From: Syngnathus acus
Lineage: Eukaryota > Chordata > Actinopteri > Syngnathiformes > Syngnathidae
DNA length: 64,000 nt
Assembly: GCF_901709675.1 (NCBI RefSeq)
Contig: NC_051090.1
Location: forward strand, 10,737,342-10,801,341
Direction: 5' to 3'
Every line of letters begins with the position of its first letter. Position 1 is the first letter of the stretch. The translations under genes were made by a program, and so were the position numbers. Under the pieces are notes generated by a model. That model saw only the letters and a list, made by a program, of their open reading frames with translations. It was not told the origin of the DNA and did no database searches. This document shows positions 10,489-24,485 of the stretch, piece after piece.

Positions 10489-12760
10489 GGCAAGCTAGCA
10501 CAGTTGCCTGTGGCTCATTCTGTGTAATTCTCGCATTTGACAAACATTACCCGAATTTCTCCAGAATGAATACTTTTTAATCTGGTCCCAAAAAAAAAAT
10601 TTAATCACATTGTGAAGTCTACGAGCACATCCGCCTCGAGGGCTTGCTAATTAATCCCGTCCCGCATGAACCGCGGCCGGCCGTTTAGTATGCGCTACGC
10701 TGCCGTGGCTGTCTGTGGCTACCAGATGAAGTTGCATCCTACTTGGGTGTTGAGTCAGATTCATGTGAAAAGGACTCTTTTTTTGGGGGGGGGAAATGTC
10801 CATTCTTATTAAGAGGCTGCTGCAAAATGCAATGTCTTCATTTACTTGATTTCAGTGAAACCAACAGACTCACAACATGAACCAGCGCGAGAAGCAAAAA
10901 CATCATTGATGTGACAGTCACGTCACCTCAAAGGGCGCGTTATCTTTATTCAAATGACGGCTACTTAAGCATCAGACTGAACGAGGAGGTCAGGTGGAGG
11001 TTTGATGGCAAAAAAACAACAACACTGACTTTGCAGGGGAGAAAAAATACTCAGCTCCTACTCTGGAAGGAAGGCACAATTGATGGCACAATTGAACTCA
11101 GAACATACAAAATATGTATATTTACACGTATATATGAAATCCAAAATGTATTTTGGTACTTTTAGCATCAAATATATTCCATATATTTCCATCTATTTCT
11201 GTTCACTGGTCATGTGTTTGTAAATAATGATTGAGCACTTACAGTAGTGGTTGTGGCGCACGCGCTGTCCATGGTGCTGAACAGTTTAACTTTCTTCAGA
11301 TGGACTCGTGATGAGAATTTCTTAAACACTTCAACTACAAATGTCCAAAAACACATGAATAACATTTCAAAGTCTTCCAAACACCTCTGAAACATCTGAA
11401 AATTCTTTGTCATCATCATCTGTGACGGACGCCTACAAATCCATTTGCACCGCTCTCCTTTTTCTAGAGTTTGGGTTTACCTTCCTTCTGACCGCGAACA
11501 CAAGTGCAAAGGTTTTGTGGGTGTGTGCCTTTCCTCGGTTCTGCGTTTGTTTTGGGCAGACCGCATCGCTGTCAGCGACATTTGCTGAGTTCTGTCAGGT
11601 GGGATCGATGCCCGAAAGACAGCTGGCCTGAACAGCGTCACGGGAGATGCTCATCTGGACTGGCTTGTGTCTTCTTTGATAGACACGACCTGTCCTGGGA
11701 GATGATAATCGATTGTAGGAGGAAGAGGATGCAGCGTGCACCTGTTTACAGTATGTGGGTGAAGCCAATTGGGGAGGTGAACACTTTTCACTTCCTCACT
11801 AATGAGCTCTCTGCACACAATAACTTTGGCAGGGAAGGCAAGATTATTTCAGACATTTAGAGACACAAAAAATAGTTCATACAATTTGCTTTTTTTCCCC
11901 CTGGAATTTGCTTCTTTTTTTTTTTAAACCAAACAAGAACATATCACAGATACATACGTGGCAGTTTTCACCTGAGTTAAACGTGTGTAAAGGAGCAGAG
12001 ATAAATTCCGGAGCGTTGCTTTGCAAAGGATGCTGCGCTTTTTACAAAGGGGCAGGAGGCGGCATGTGAAGTGACCCGCTCCACATTAGCGCTGTCACAA
12101 TCTGTATTTGCCAGCTCGGTCCGATCCTAGATCCTCGCCCCCTCCACCGACAGCCGTAATAAAAGACCGTTTTGTGACAACAGTGTGGAACGTGGGCAAA
12201 GGGGGAAAGTGCATGACTCAGCAAAAAATGTGCGGCACCATTAAAAAGAGATTTACGGCCGTTTCAGACAAATCTGGGTGCTTCTGTATTTGGAGGACAT
12301 TACAAATTGACAGCGGACATCTCGGGACTACTGAATCATTTATTATGGCCGGCGCTACTTTCTGCTGTCTACACATTGATGGCTTTGGCAATGTCCTGTC
12401 CGCGCCTAATTTATTGGCATGAGTCGGCTGTCGCGCTGGCTCCCTAATCCTCATTTTAATCTTCATTTTTCGATAAAAATCACAAGTCTCTCACCGCTCT
12501 TGGAAAGAGTTTCAAAGTATTGCAGAAGGCAGTCAAGGTTGGTTTTGGTTGGACTGCTTTTACAATTCCAAATAGCGGAGGGTGGCAGAAATATGACATC
12601 CATGAGTCCAAAGTAACGTGCAGTTAAGTTATTAAACTCAGCATACATCATAAAGCGATTGGAGCGTAAGTGAGTCCAAAATGGAGTCGGCCCCTTCCCT
12701 TCCCTTCCATTCCAGCAACGATTCACCTCCGCCATTGCCAACCTTGACGGGATGCAGCTT

Positions 12761-12788
12761 TTATATATAAATATATATATATATATTT
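12761..12788. repeat. (TA)n microsatellite
   Basis: Short interrupted run of alternating T and A. Confidence 0.85.
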
Positions 12789-13720
12789 TGGATGTTTACT
12801 GAGAAAGACAGCTGTCTTGTCTCGTTCTCTTCCGAACACTTTTCAAGGTCAAAGAGAGCGCCTCTCTCCCTCCCCGCTCAGTAATTGAAACGAGAGATAA
12901 CATTTACACGCAGTGAAAACATCTTATCGTGTTTGTTGCGTGGGCTTCTAATTAAAGGCCCAGTGACTTTGCACCTTCGTCCCTTTCTGCCTTTTCATTT
13001 CGAAAAGATAGAGATTTAGCCCATGCTATGAACAATGTCCTTTTAGCCAAAAGACAATAAGAAACCCGCTGTTGTGTTTCTGGCCACACACTTTCAGCAC
13101 AAGCCGCAATTATGGCCGCCGCTATTATGCAGCCGTTTAATTTTTCATGTTTAGTCTTCCTCCTGATAAGAAGAGACGGTTTGAATTGAACAGCACCCTG
13201 AGTACGCTTCCCGCGCTCAGTTAAACAACTTGAAATATGTCGGCGAGTTCTAAGCGCGCGTGTTATTGATTCCTTTGAGGTGACATCAATCGTGGCGATA
13301 ACGTCCCTGTCACACAAAGTACCAGCGGCCATCATTCAAGAGCTAGACAACAGGAAGGGACAAAAATCTATTGGCTCTTTATCCTCACGCTTTGTTTTAC
13401 TCTATCTCGTTATCCCGTGCGTGTGTGTGTTTTCACTCCGGAATGGAAGAGCATCCCAGAACATCTTGTCGTCTGCTTCATTTTCCTCAATCACCTTTTC
13501 CTGTTGCGCAAATGCCATTGTTTATTCTCCTCTCAGCCCCTGCCAAGCGTTCTTTCTGGGGTTCTCTTTCTCCGAGCCATCGATGTGCCACTGCAACACG
13601 GCTCAAATGCCAGATTGCACTTTGTGCCGCAAACCTGGAACTTGCCCTCCGGCTTCTGTGAATACGCATCGCCAGCTTTGCCTCTGGTTGCCTTTTTTAT
13701 CTGTTTTATTTTTATGTTGT

Positions 13721-13827
13721 AGATAGATAGATAGATGGATGGATGGATGGATGGATGGATGGATGGATGGATGGATGGATGGATGGATGGATGGATGGAT
13801 GGATGGATGGATGGATGGATGGATGGA
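13721..13827. repeat. (GATA)n then (GGAT)n microsatellite at the LINE 3' end
   Basis: Four AGAT units are followed by about 22 GGAT units, directly abutting the 3' end of the minus-strand LINE. Fish LINEs commonly end in short tandem repeats, so the array probably grew from the LINE tail. Confidence 0.95.
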
Positions 13828-14023
13828 GCGATCTTTATTGTCATTGTCACATGAACAACGAAATTAAAAGTACAAACCGATGAATGCATCTGCTAAAATA
13901 AAAAATAAAAAATACAAGCTAAAAGTCTACACAAACTAAAAACAACAGAAAACAGAACATACACCGTACTTCATGTAACTGTACATGTAAACAAGTGACA
14001 TGTAATTTCACACCCCCATATTG

Positions 14024-14199
14024 TTGTTGAAAAAGACATTAAGTTAAGTTAAAGTCCCAAAGATCGTCACACACATCTGGGTGTGGTGAAATTTGTCCTC
14101 TGCATTTAACCCATCCCCGTGTGATTTTGATCCATCCCCTGGGGGAGAGGGGAGCAGTGAGCAGCAGCGGTGCCGCGCTCGGGAATCATTTGGCGATTG
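14024..14199 (-). mobile_element. SINE inserted inside the LINE, flanked by a 15-bp target duplication
   Basis: The segment carries the fish SINE block AAAGTCCCAA...GATCGTCACACAC...TGGGTGTGGTGAAAT...GGGGGAGAGGGGAGCAGTGAGC. It is flanked by identical 15-base repeats (14009-14023 and 14200-14214, CACACCCCCATATTG), which proves insertion into the older LINE. By comparison with fish SINEs I know, the GTTAAAG end is the 3' tail, so the element lies on the minus strand. Its tRNA-related head is missing. Confidence 0.85.
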
Positions 14200-14349
14200 C
14201 ACACCCCCATATTGCACAGTTAACATGTAGACATGTAAATGTAAACATGTAGATTCAGCTCGTTAAAGCAGATGATCATTTTTTTAGCAGCATTTAGTGT
14301 GACTACCGCTGTAGGGTAGAAGCTGTTGGTGAATCTGCTGGTCCTTGAT

Positions 14350-14958
14350 TTAATTGATCTGTAGCGTCTGCCTGATGGCAACAGTTCGAAAAGGGAGTGG
14401 CCAGGGTGGGAAGTGTCCTTTAGAATGTTCTGTGTTTTCTTTTTGAGACAGCGGGTTCTGTGTAGGTCTTCCAGTGTGGGGAGAGGGCAGCCAACGATCT
14501 TCTGTGCTGTCTTGATGACCCTTTGGAGCTTTTTCCTCTGAGCTGCAGTGCAGCTGGTGTACCAAACATATACAGTATGTTAGAATGCTCTCTATGGAGC
14601 ACCGATAGAAGGACACCAGCAGTCTTTGTGTGATGCTGTACCTCCTGAGCACCCTAAGGAAGTAGAGTCTCTGCTGGGCCTTTTTTAGCAGCTCAGAGGT
14701 GTTCACGCTCCAGGTGAAGTCCTCCTCGATGTGGACTCCCAGGAAGCGGAAGGAGGACACCCTCTCCACACAGACCCCGTTGATGATAAGTGGTGGAATG
14801 TCCATTTTTTTCCCCTCCTAAAGTCAACGACCAGTTCTTGGGTTTTAGCTGTGTTTAGTAGCAGATTGTTCTCTCCGCACCACTCCGACAGCTGCACCAC
14901 CTCGTCCCTGTAGGCAGACTCATCCCCGTTTGAGATGAGCCCCACCACGGTGGTGTAA
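14350..14958 (-). pseudogene. LINE reverse transcriptase C-terminal remnant, frameshifted
   Basis: The minus strand encodes the post-catalytic RT region of a fish L2-like LINE in pieces. One frame (about 14958-14815) reads VVGLISNGDESAYRDEV and then ELVVDFRR. A second frame (14805-14570) carries VERVSSFRFLGVHI and LYFLRVLRRY. A third frame continues the family's usual C-terminal sequence, with LPSGRRYRS near its end. The frame changes near 14810 and 14570 show this copy is dead. The N-terminal endonuclease and catalytic RT motifs are missing. It probably has no function beyond being repeat DNA. Confidence 0.8.
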
Positions 14959-14960
14959 CT

Positions 14961-17900
14961 GTTTGATTGGAATTTGGACTTATCCAGTACTTGTCGACCT
15001 TATTAGTTTTTGTTTTTTTTGGATCAGGTTTTGCTTTTGCTTACTGAGCACTTTCACGGCTCAGATATAGAGCGATGATTACAAACGATGCCAGCCAACC
15101 AATTAGCTTTTATTTATTGGCAGTACTGCTCAGATTGGTGCCCTTCAATTTTTAAATCTGGCAGCTCATTCTTGACAGCAAGGAGATGCTTTTGAAAATC
15201 AATTTATTGCATATCTGGATGACTGACAGCCTCCGGACATCGCTGACACCGCCGCCTTAATTGTGCCGGTGCAGTAAATCCCCACCATCACGTCCTGCAA
15301 ACAGATTCAAACACAAAGATTGATTTGCGAGTAGACTTTGACCGCAAGCACGAGCAAATGTCGCTGACGAACGCTGCACAAAACGGCCGACCGGCCGCAT
15401 TGAAAAAGAAATATTGAAAGATGATGTTGACGTTGATGTCGAAGGTCTCGTCTTCGTACGAGTAGGGCTGTTGAGTAAACAAGTGGCCATTGTCTGATTA
15501 CTTTGCTGATGTCAAAGCTTTCTCTTGGGACTGACATCTAATATTCATAAGGCTTTTTTGTTACAGGGCTCCAGTTGCACAGACCTTGTATTGCAGCACT
15601 TACTGAAATTTACAAGCTTTTTAATCATAATACAATTTTTGCTTGGAAAAATACGTGTTCAAATGTGAGACAGCATAATAACCCTGAAAACAACGAAAAG
15701 AGGTGACGTTTGCTTGTGTTTGCTTGAGCACCAAGCAGCCACGATCTTCTTATCAGTTCCGCAATTCAGTTCAAGAGCTTGAGCAAGGATGTCACTTTTA
15801 TAAAGGTAATAAAAAAAAAGTTTGGATTGACACTGTCAAGTATGAAATCATTCAATACATCAGCCGCACAAGAAACTCAAAGGAAACAGCCCTTCAATTC
15901 ATAATTGGGGAAATTTAAACCACATGTGGGATTCGAAGGCTCGTTCTGTCGTCGTCATTAACATGGTCTCCCGCTAAGAGCCGCGAGGATCCCCCTATTA
16001 CGTCTTTCCAAAGAAAGAATATTAGCAAATGTACCACGTAGCGACAGCGCCATCAAGAACAGTCAGCAGGAGTCCAAAGATCTTGCGGGAGACAGACGGA
16101 CAGTCTTTCCTTTCCATTGGGACTCTTCGCATGTCAGTTTGTCATACGTTGTCCCTCCTTTGTCACAAACTGAATCCTGAAATGAATCTAAAATGACAAA
16201 TTATCTTTTATCGTTAGTAAAGCCAAAATACATCCCATCACACGATGCTCACACACGTTACAATATGGCTCCTCGGCCTTGTTGTTGTTGTTTTTTTCAA
16301 TCAAGAAAACCTTTGCTGCTGGTGCTTTTTTTTTTCCTCCCGGAGAGCAAACTGACAACCGCCCAAATGACTTTGTGAAATTGGATCTTTCTCAAGATTT
16401 GACGCCTGATATTGTTGCACGTGTGAAGGCTGGAAGATGGCAAGTTGGAAAAGTAAAAAGTAAGCCTACTTGATAAAAAAATTGCTGCCTTGCCACCTTT
16501 GCACTGAGAATAATACAGATCTGTCGAGCTCCTCTCAAAATATTTGAAGACACGGAATATTGGAAAATATCAGTCAACGGCTTCAGTTCAAACGAGGTTG
16601 CAGAAGCCTTTCATTTGATTTTTTAGTCATGCACTCCCCATCATGTAGGCCTGTGTATGTTTTTGTGTTTATTTTCAAGGCAGAGGGCCAAGTGTGGCCT
16701 TGTTCTGGAAAGTTCTCACTTCAAAAGTTAAAAGTAAAAAAAAAAAAGTTAAAGTCCCAATGATCGTCACACACACATCTGGGTGTGGTGAAATGGTCCT
16801 CTGCATTTAACCCATCCCCGTGTGATTTTGATCCATCCCCTGGGGGAGAGGGGAGCAGTGAGCAGCAGCGGTGCCGCGCTCGGGAATCATTTGGTGATCT
16901 AACCCCCCAATTCCAACAAGTTTATATGGTATCAGTTAAGGTTGTCGAGATTTGTGGATGCGCGCGATCGAGCTAAATTGAACCGGGGACGAATGACTTA
17001 AGCAAGCGGTTCATTCAGTCATGTTGTTTCAAAGGTTTTTGTGGCACCGATTTTCGAAACCTGAAATGCTGAAGTTGTCCCTGGACATTAGAGCAGGCTG
17101 CAAACAAAAAGAGGAGTGGAGGTGCGCATTGCGAGAAGAGCAGTGGATCCACAGGGGCTCCTGCTAATTGCCTCGCTCATGAGTCTGTGGAACATTTGAG
17201 TTGGCTGCTGGCTCGGGATCTAACTCTGCCGCCCCAGTAGTGTTGGCATCTTGCTATAGCAGACGACAGCTCAGTATGACATGGATTCCCACCGCACTGG
17301 TGCACCGGTGCACCCCCCGCCGCCCTCAGCGAGCCATTGCAGCTTGTCTCCCCGAGAGGTTTTCTAGCCTCGCCATGATAGATTGGCATTCTGTGAGTGT
17401 CAAACAGCTTTATGGGTTCTTTAATGAGGCCATCAGGTGGAGGAAGCTTCCCCTGCCAGGGCCTCCACTCGTCCTTAAACAACGGAATCAAAACGGGTGA
17501 CGTTCCGTTCACTTTCTCTCATTTGCAGTGAATTTTTTTCAAGGGGCTTTGGCATCACATAGCCTCTCCCACAAGACAGCCGGTCGTCATTACCCTTGTC
17601 CTGTCCTGTCCTGACTTGTACTATTTGCTTCTGGGTGTGTCCCTTCCTCACACTGCCTTTCCAACTCCGCCGATGTACAGTCGATTGTCATGGGTCTTTG
17701 CTTGATTTTGCGGTCCGTCCCCTCTCAAAGCTCATACACATTTTGAATAAATAGCCAGCGCAATAGAAAACTGGTCCAGCATAAAAATGCAACAATAGCG
17801 CTTGAACAAGGATGGGTGAAAAATGAATTTATAAATGAATAAATAACTGTTCTCGTCATAAAATATGTATGGTGGTTAGTCTGTGTTGCGACTCGCTGAG

Positions 17901-20900
17901 GCTCTTTGCAATGATGTGGCTTCTTCTTCTGTTGAACTCGTTTCTGTATTTTGCATTACTGTTGTATTGTGTATTGGATGTTCTAAGGTCATTTGGGCCT
18001 CCATTTGTTGTGCGGTTCTTTGGAGAGTGTGTTTGTTTGGTGCATGGAAGAGGTCGTTTGTATATCCTTCACCTTGGCCCTGGAGAATAATCCCAAACTC
18101 TCCAAAGTCTATTTTGCTGTCTATTTAGCATGGCTCTCAGGTGCTCAATATATTTCAGGCATTCTAATTGCTATTTGGCTTTAGTTTTAGAATCTCATTT
18201 GTCTGCTTGCTCGCTCGAGACTCGCTGTTGGACGAAACCGCAGACAACTTTGTGCCCAGGACAAAGAACCATGTCTGTTGTGGTTCGTGTTAAAAGTTCA
18301 ATGAAATGCCAACGCATTGGCCCAGATTTTAAGGGAAAAAAAACATTTCAGTTCATTAGCCATGCTTTTTAAGTATTAACAACACCATTTTTTTCATTTG
18401 CCTTCTCAACTTTACCCTTGCCTGATGCAATACTTGATGCAAGTGTGACAGTGTCTAGCAGCTCTCCGCCAGCTAGTTGTTAATACTGAGATGATGCCCT
18501 CCAACTTTGCTCATTTCCATCCACACGTCAGCTTTGATTAATCACCTCAGCCTGAGCCCTTTGCCAGCTCGTGCATCTGTGAAGACCAGACTCACCAGCA
18601 AAAAAAATAATAGAAAAATAGGAAGAAAGTCTCAAAGTTAAGAAATATCACAAAATGTAAGTCACAAAAGATTGCCAGCCATGTTTCATTAAACTAAATT
18701 ACTTTTTCCAAGATGTCAATAAAAAGTCTCTCCTAAAGTGGTCCTATTCATTTCCTCAATATGGCAGATATTTCCGTCATATGCCATGTCCTGATCAATT
18801 TTTATCTTCTTCAGACTAAAAGCAAATTGAAAAACAAATAACTTTCACTTATTTTTAAATTGCTTCGATTCGAGATTTCTTGGCAGGTTGATCAAAACCA
18901 CATAAGCCAATTACACTTGTGAAATAATATAAGCATGTTAAAAACTGGTGAGCTATTTTCTATGGGCTCCTTGGACCTTAGGGGTTGGTGACCGCTTATC
19001 TATAGCATCACACAGAAGCTCCCAACTGTGGACACATCTGGTACCTCAGTAGCAGATATTTACACATCATCCGATGGTCCCAGGGGTCAACGTGGACGTC
19101 CGCTAGGCCCATCTGTCCTTTTCTAATGGGATTTAACAGACTGAGGAGGAAGCCATTTGATTCTTTTGGGAACAATTCTCTGGGGCCACAGGAATCTTCT
19201 CAGCATTTCATGGCAATAAAACTACATTTCCACAATTGCGAATGCGACAACAAACAGACGCAATGCAAGCTTTATTCCAAAAGAAATGAAACTACTCCAA
19301 AAAAGAAAATCGGTTGCGAATCACAGTCATATCAGTTTGGACGGAAAAAAACGGTAAGATGACGTTTGTACAGAAATTCCCACAAGGGCAATGATGATCA
19401 ATGTGTACATTACTTGCATTTTTGAAGTAATAAAGAAAAATGATATATATTTTCAGAGAAATGGCCATAGTTGGTGCTGCAAGTCATTTTTGTGCTTTGC
19501 AGCTGATGGCCGTTGGTGAAGCACAGAGGAAGAGGGACGTCCAACTGGCTGCGCACATTTGCCTTGGCTCACAACATTTGCTCCACAGTTTGCAAAACAC
19601 GTCTTCTGAATATCACAGACAAGAGTTGACTATCTCATTAATGCTTTTTGTGCCTTTCATATCTTCTCAAGATTGCTCAGAATGGACTGAAGAAATAAAC
19701 CGGCATGACTTGCAAATAACCATTCAACAGATGCTTTATACCTTCAACTTTTTCGAGTCGATGCGTTTGGAGCATGGCTCTCATTAGAGCAGCCAGAGAA
19801 CAGAAGGATCCCTTTTGACAAAGGTCACAAATGACTTTGGTCGATCGTGATTGCTGTCAGCGAGTAGCAAGCGACACGTCGAGGAATAAGTCAAATTTAG
19901 TCCCGAAGCCGCTCGGGGTTGGCGTTTTTGTCATCGATCAAACAGGTAAGCTTAGAGAAAGCACATTGGGCAGCGACATAACTCAAAGCTGACTGAAAAT
20001 TAACCAGTGACAGTCATTAAAAAAAAAAAAAACTGACCTTTTTCTGATCATTTTCTAGTTAATAGCATGACATTGTAATATATGGGCTCCAGTGGATGCA
20101 GACTGTGCGTGTGAATATAAAGTTTTTGCTTTGCAACCAATTGAAAATTGCTTTAGCCTGAGCAAACGCTGCGGTCAATGTTTCCAAATGAAAACGTGTC
20201 CTTCCAGCTGAGAAGAGATAGGTCAAGAGAGATTGGATTGAAATTGCCGCAATAGTGCTGCCACATAATGGCAGAGGCGTCCCACCATCGCACCGCCACA
20301 ATTCTTGCCATTTTCACACAACTCACCAGGCAAGTGATGAGTCCATGGCTTTTCCCTTCATTATTTAGTCGCACAGGGGAAGAGAGAAAAGGAAAAAAAC
20401 AAACACCTGAGGGCTGTATTATCAGCCAAGGGGTGCTTGAGGTTAATCGGTATTGTCCGTGGCAATGCAAGAAGGGCGGACCTCCCTTCATGTCCTCCAT
20501 GCGCTGTTTGCAAATGAGGGAAAAAAAACGTTCTGTGGTGCGCCTTGTTGACAGAAACCCGCAAAGGGAACGTCATTTGTTGGATAAGCTGACTTCAACA
20601 AGTTCATTTCATTGCTTATTGCCTGTTTCAGCAGCAAAAGAGTTGCAGACATGAGGCTAAATTTTTTCCAAAGTACGCAAGCATGAAATTTACAAAATGG
20701 AGTAGACAAAGTTTACCAGCAAATACATTTGAATGTACTTGAATGAACATTCAAATTGTAAATTGGGACCTCTTTGATGAAGAAAAATGATGCTTGGATT
20801 TGTTTGACCAAACACAACCACGATTAGATTAGTGATGATCAGTGAAATTTGAGCCCAAGTCGTCCTGTTGAGAACACACCAGAGCTCGATAGCGCTTGAA

Positions 20901-23900
20901 AGCATTCTGCAATTAACACTAACTCTTCTTTATCCAGATCGTTGCCGCTTGGGAAAATTACATGCTTGTGAGGAAGTGATTTAAAAGCCAATTACCCAAA
21001 GGAAAAGCTCGTCCTTACCTTTAACCTGAATGGTCAGGCGGATTCTGAAATTCAAAAAAACAACATCAGCCTTCATTTTGGAAAGCTTGGTTTTGCATTT
21101 GTCAACCGGTGACATTTTGGTTTTATGTAAAAAAAAATAAAAATAAAAGTTGGTCCTCCTTCTTGGATATGACGACATGTTTGAAACTAAAACTTTTAAT
21201 TTCCCAACTTGTGCAGCCTATTGATCCATGCTCCACGCTTCATATTCTCTGATGATTAATGCCGCGCAATTCTGGAGTTCATCAATAAATTCCAACCTTA
21301 CCTTACAAAATGGTATGGAATGCAAATGAGATAAATATGACATCCGTATGGTACATGGCTGCTTTCTAGGGATTTAAATAAACTGGAAATCTTGTGTTAA
21401 ACACACCGCTCGCTTATTAAAACCTCAGCACATCACAAAAAAGGGAGCGATTTTCTTTTCCGTCCTCTTTTATGACAAGAGTTTTGCATAATTAGCTGCC
21501 GGTGCCTCATTAAGGAAAATGTGAAGTAGTCACCCCTGATCAGGAGTGTCTCACGAATGTGTTTAATCTCTTACTCTCTGGAGTCTGAAAGATACAAGAA
21601 CGCTGGGTAATTGCCTATTTGGAGGGGAAAAATAAAGACTTGGGTGAACGTGGTCACCTGAAGAATAAATATTATGAATTGCATCTCAGGGCACATTAGC
21701 ATTTGATTTCCATGAAATGATACTTTGGCCAGCGTGATTCATGGCAGTTCAGAAAACAGATTGCTTTGCGTGGGCAGGTGAACGTGCCCAAAGTCCACTT
21801 CAATTTCGACCAACTAAAACAGGTCTGACTTGCGGCGCAGGTGGCGGAACGCCATTTTGAGACGCAGGCAGAGAGGTATGCCGATGTATGTGCTGGATGT
21901 CAGAATGTTTCTTTCATAAATATGGCAATTATTCTGATCATCATCCTTAAAAAATATCTTTTATCACTTTCAAAAACGCCTCACTCGAGTTAAAATTGGA
22001 AAATAACCGTCAATGGATGAACAGTTCAGTTTCGTTTGACTGTTCCGCTTTATTAGCTTCTGCTCGAGGATGCGAAAAGAAATTCAATATGAAGCACACG
22101 GGAGAGAACTCAAATTGGAAATCATTTTGTTCACTCATTATTTATTGATGAAGGAGGTGAGGCTCTCATCCAAACATGTAAAACACTAAAGCAGGTGGGG
22201 CAGGAAAAACTTGAATTCCTTTTAGGGCATTTGACTTGTGGAGGTTGAGCGCCTTGGAGGCGTCAGTGCGGTTGTAATATTTCATCTGCTCCTACTTGCA
22301 AAGTTAAAATCAGCATGGCTGAAAACTTTGACAGCACCTGTTTGATTACATGAACGCTGATTAATTGCTCTCTCCGATGTTACTTTTAATCAACAGAGAG
22401 GTTGGTCCTTTGGGGACAAATTAAGTCTATCCTCGTTTGATTTAACAAAATTAATGAAACCTTGCCGGGCGAGGATCATCTTGCGCAACTGTTCCAATAT
22501 TTGCCCAAACTGAGGATGTAAAGGTTGCAGTACATCCCCCATTCAAATCTCTTCTCCTGTGAATCATCTCTCACTTTCCACCCAGGAGGAAAGCAGTATC
22601 TCTATATTCAAGCACGCTCTCCAGATTTTTTCTATAGTTGGTCCTAAACCATCCCCGAGGTATGTTGCTAGCGGCTTTCAGTCCACAATGTAGAATTCAC
22701 CTCAACATCCATGTGTTTTTAATAATATGGTCTTGTGCTTTTAATATTATAGCTCCTTCCCTCTTCGGTCCAACACTGCATAAGTAGCAATATAAAGAAC
22801 CGGCTGGCTCATGATTAGTCGAATTGTGTTGTGCTGCCAGAGGCACGGGTCAAATACACTGAATTTCTCGTTCTGCTTGGTTTCATCTGTGTGGGTGGAA
22901 TGCAGAGGATCAAATATTCTGGACTTGGGGCTACGTTCTCATGTTTTAGTGATGAAACTATTAGTTTAGGAGACATTTAGAAACATGCAGATATTCTTTT
23001 GTTCTTGCTAATTATTAGTTACCATTTGGAAAGAATTCTGGGATTCTGATGTTAGAAAAATAATATTGCTCAGTTTGGCAAAATACATATTCCCCAAGGA
23101 CACCACCACTAATATATTCGCTACTCCAGTACAAGATATTATATTGTATTCATTATTTTCAAATGTAAAAAAAAAAAAAAGGATTCAGCCATTACATCTT
23201 GCAGTTATCATGAATTTATTTTTTTTTGTTCAAAAACACGGCATTCCTGTTTTGCTGTTCTTGTTTGTTTTTTTCTGTTGCAGTTTTCATGGCGAGCATC
23301 TTTGGGCGGAGCCTCCTGTGTAACACCTGCTGGTAATTGCAGGCTATTTAAGCCAAGCGGCTGCAAGGATGGTGCCAAGTCATTGTTTCTTGCTTGCCCT
23401 CACAACTCCAGCTTTGAGCTCCTCCTGTGCTTGTTTTCTGCCACTAGCAACTTGTTGTTTGTTTCTATGGATGACTGTGATTTTATTTTTGGGTTTAAGA
23501 GATTGCAGCTGCTTAACCAATGTCAAACATCTTGATTTGCTGATAAAAACTCATCCAGTAAACATTTTTGTCATCTAATTTTCAGCTGACATTTAAAGTG
23601 ATTTTTCGAGGCCTTGAATGAAGTTTCAGGTTGGCTACGTTCACGTGACTCACACTCATGCATGATTGCAGCTCAAGCAATGAACCACTTTTTGAAACAG
23701 TGGCTAGACGGGGCGGATTACTTACTTAATTCAGTTGCCAAATAGTGAGCAATGCTCCATACCTTACATCATCTAGTCTCATTTGAGAAAACTGCCCCAA
23801 CCTTTGCAGAGCTGCAGTTGGCATTCCTCTTCATAATGGATGCCTTAATATTGGTGTGACAATGCCTTTTTATTTTTTTTCTCTGGAAAATATTCAGCTT

Positions 23901-24485
23901 TTATGTACTTGCTGCGCACGCTGGCAGAATTTAGTAGCTTTCGGAGGACACGTTATGATCCCCATATAGAATATAACGGCCGACCTAAGCAGGTGGGATT
24001 TGGAGTGTCAGCAAAAGTAAGCCCATTTTCATAGCGGGCTCAAAGTATAGCCGCCGAAAGGTCAAGGGAACTGCCATTCTTGGCACGCCAGAAAAATATG
24101 GGAATCATTTTCACAATTTACCGTGGTGAGAACACAGTGTGGTGTGCAGGGAACCAAGCTGCTTCGAAATTTGAATAAACCTTTAGTATGAGACCTTCTC
24201 CTCCTTTATTTTTGCATGTGGGCATTCGGCATCCCCATTATGTAGAAACTTGGTTGTTTGGCAGAATATTGAGTTCTGCGTAGTCTTACTATGCCCGTTT
24301 ATGGTGTGCAATTAGCGACAGTAACTAGCTGCGCCGACACCACCAGCAACAGTTTTCACACTGTCATCAAACATTGTTTTGCAGAACAAAGCTGCCAACC
24401 GATAAAAATTCGAATGTTTTCTTCAGAGGTCGTCACAATCGCTGTTTTAGTCTTCTGTGATTGACATCGTTCAGATGATCTAATC
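14961..24485. other. Intergenic, one SINE, no gene seen
   Basis: Apart from the SINE at 16747, I recognise no gene, RNA or transposon. Homopolymers occur near 16741, 20020 and 23168. AT-rich stretches with homeodomain-type words, for example TTTGCATAATTAG near 21484, could be conserved non-coding elements, but this cannot be judged without alignment. ORFs up to 128 codons appear random. Confidence 0.55.
16747..16917 (-). mobile_element. SINE, second copy of the family at 14024
   Basis: This copy is nearly identical to the insertion at 14024 over about 160 bases: GTTAAAGTCCCAATGATC, the CACAC tract, GGTGTGGTGAAAT, and the shared GGGGGAGAGGGGAGCAGTGAGCAGCAGCGG block, written here in parts. It extends slightly further, to CCCCAATTCCAAC. 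An A-rich run precedes it. The tRNA-derived head is absent, so it is 5'-truncated. Confidence 0.85.

Larger units (their letters stand above)
9991..13720. other. Intergenic, no gene seen
   Basis: The stretch holds a strong hairpin (10446-10488), a short TA repeat (about 12761-12788), a CCCTT repeat near 12691 and long T or G runs near 10780 and 11915. ORFs at 13280-13726 (148 codons) and elsewhere are low in information and resemble no protein I know. Confidence 0.6.
13828..14960 (-). mobile_element. 5'-truncated L2/CR1-type LINE
   Basis: On the minus strand the element begins just after the position of the reverse transcriptase FADD motif (Tyr-Thr-Thr-Val-Val-Gly-Leu-Ile-Ser, about 14930-14958). 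It continues through the C-terminal RT region to a 3' UTR and ends with ACAATAAAG next to the tetranucleotide array at 13827. The 5' end is truncated, as is usual for LINE insertions. A SINE is inserted in its 3' UTR. I cannot decide between L2 (Maui-like) and Rex1 clades by eye. Confidence 0.8.

Noticed and set aside
13280-13726. 148-codon plus-strand ORF
   Set aside because: Ser/Cys/Phe-rich low-information peptide that ends at the edge of a microsatellite; no family match.
21535-21550. Short palindrome around CCCTGATCAGG
   Set aside because: Only 16 bases with a mismatched pair; this level occurs by chance in 64 kb.
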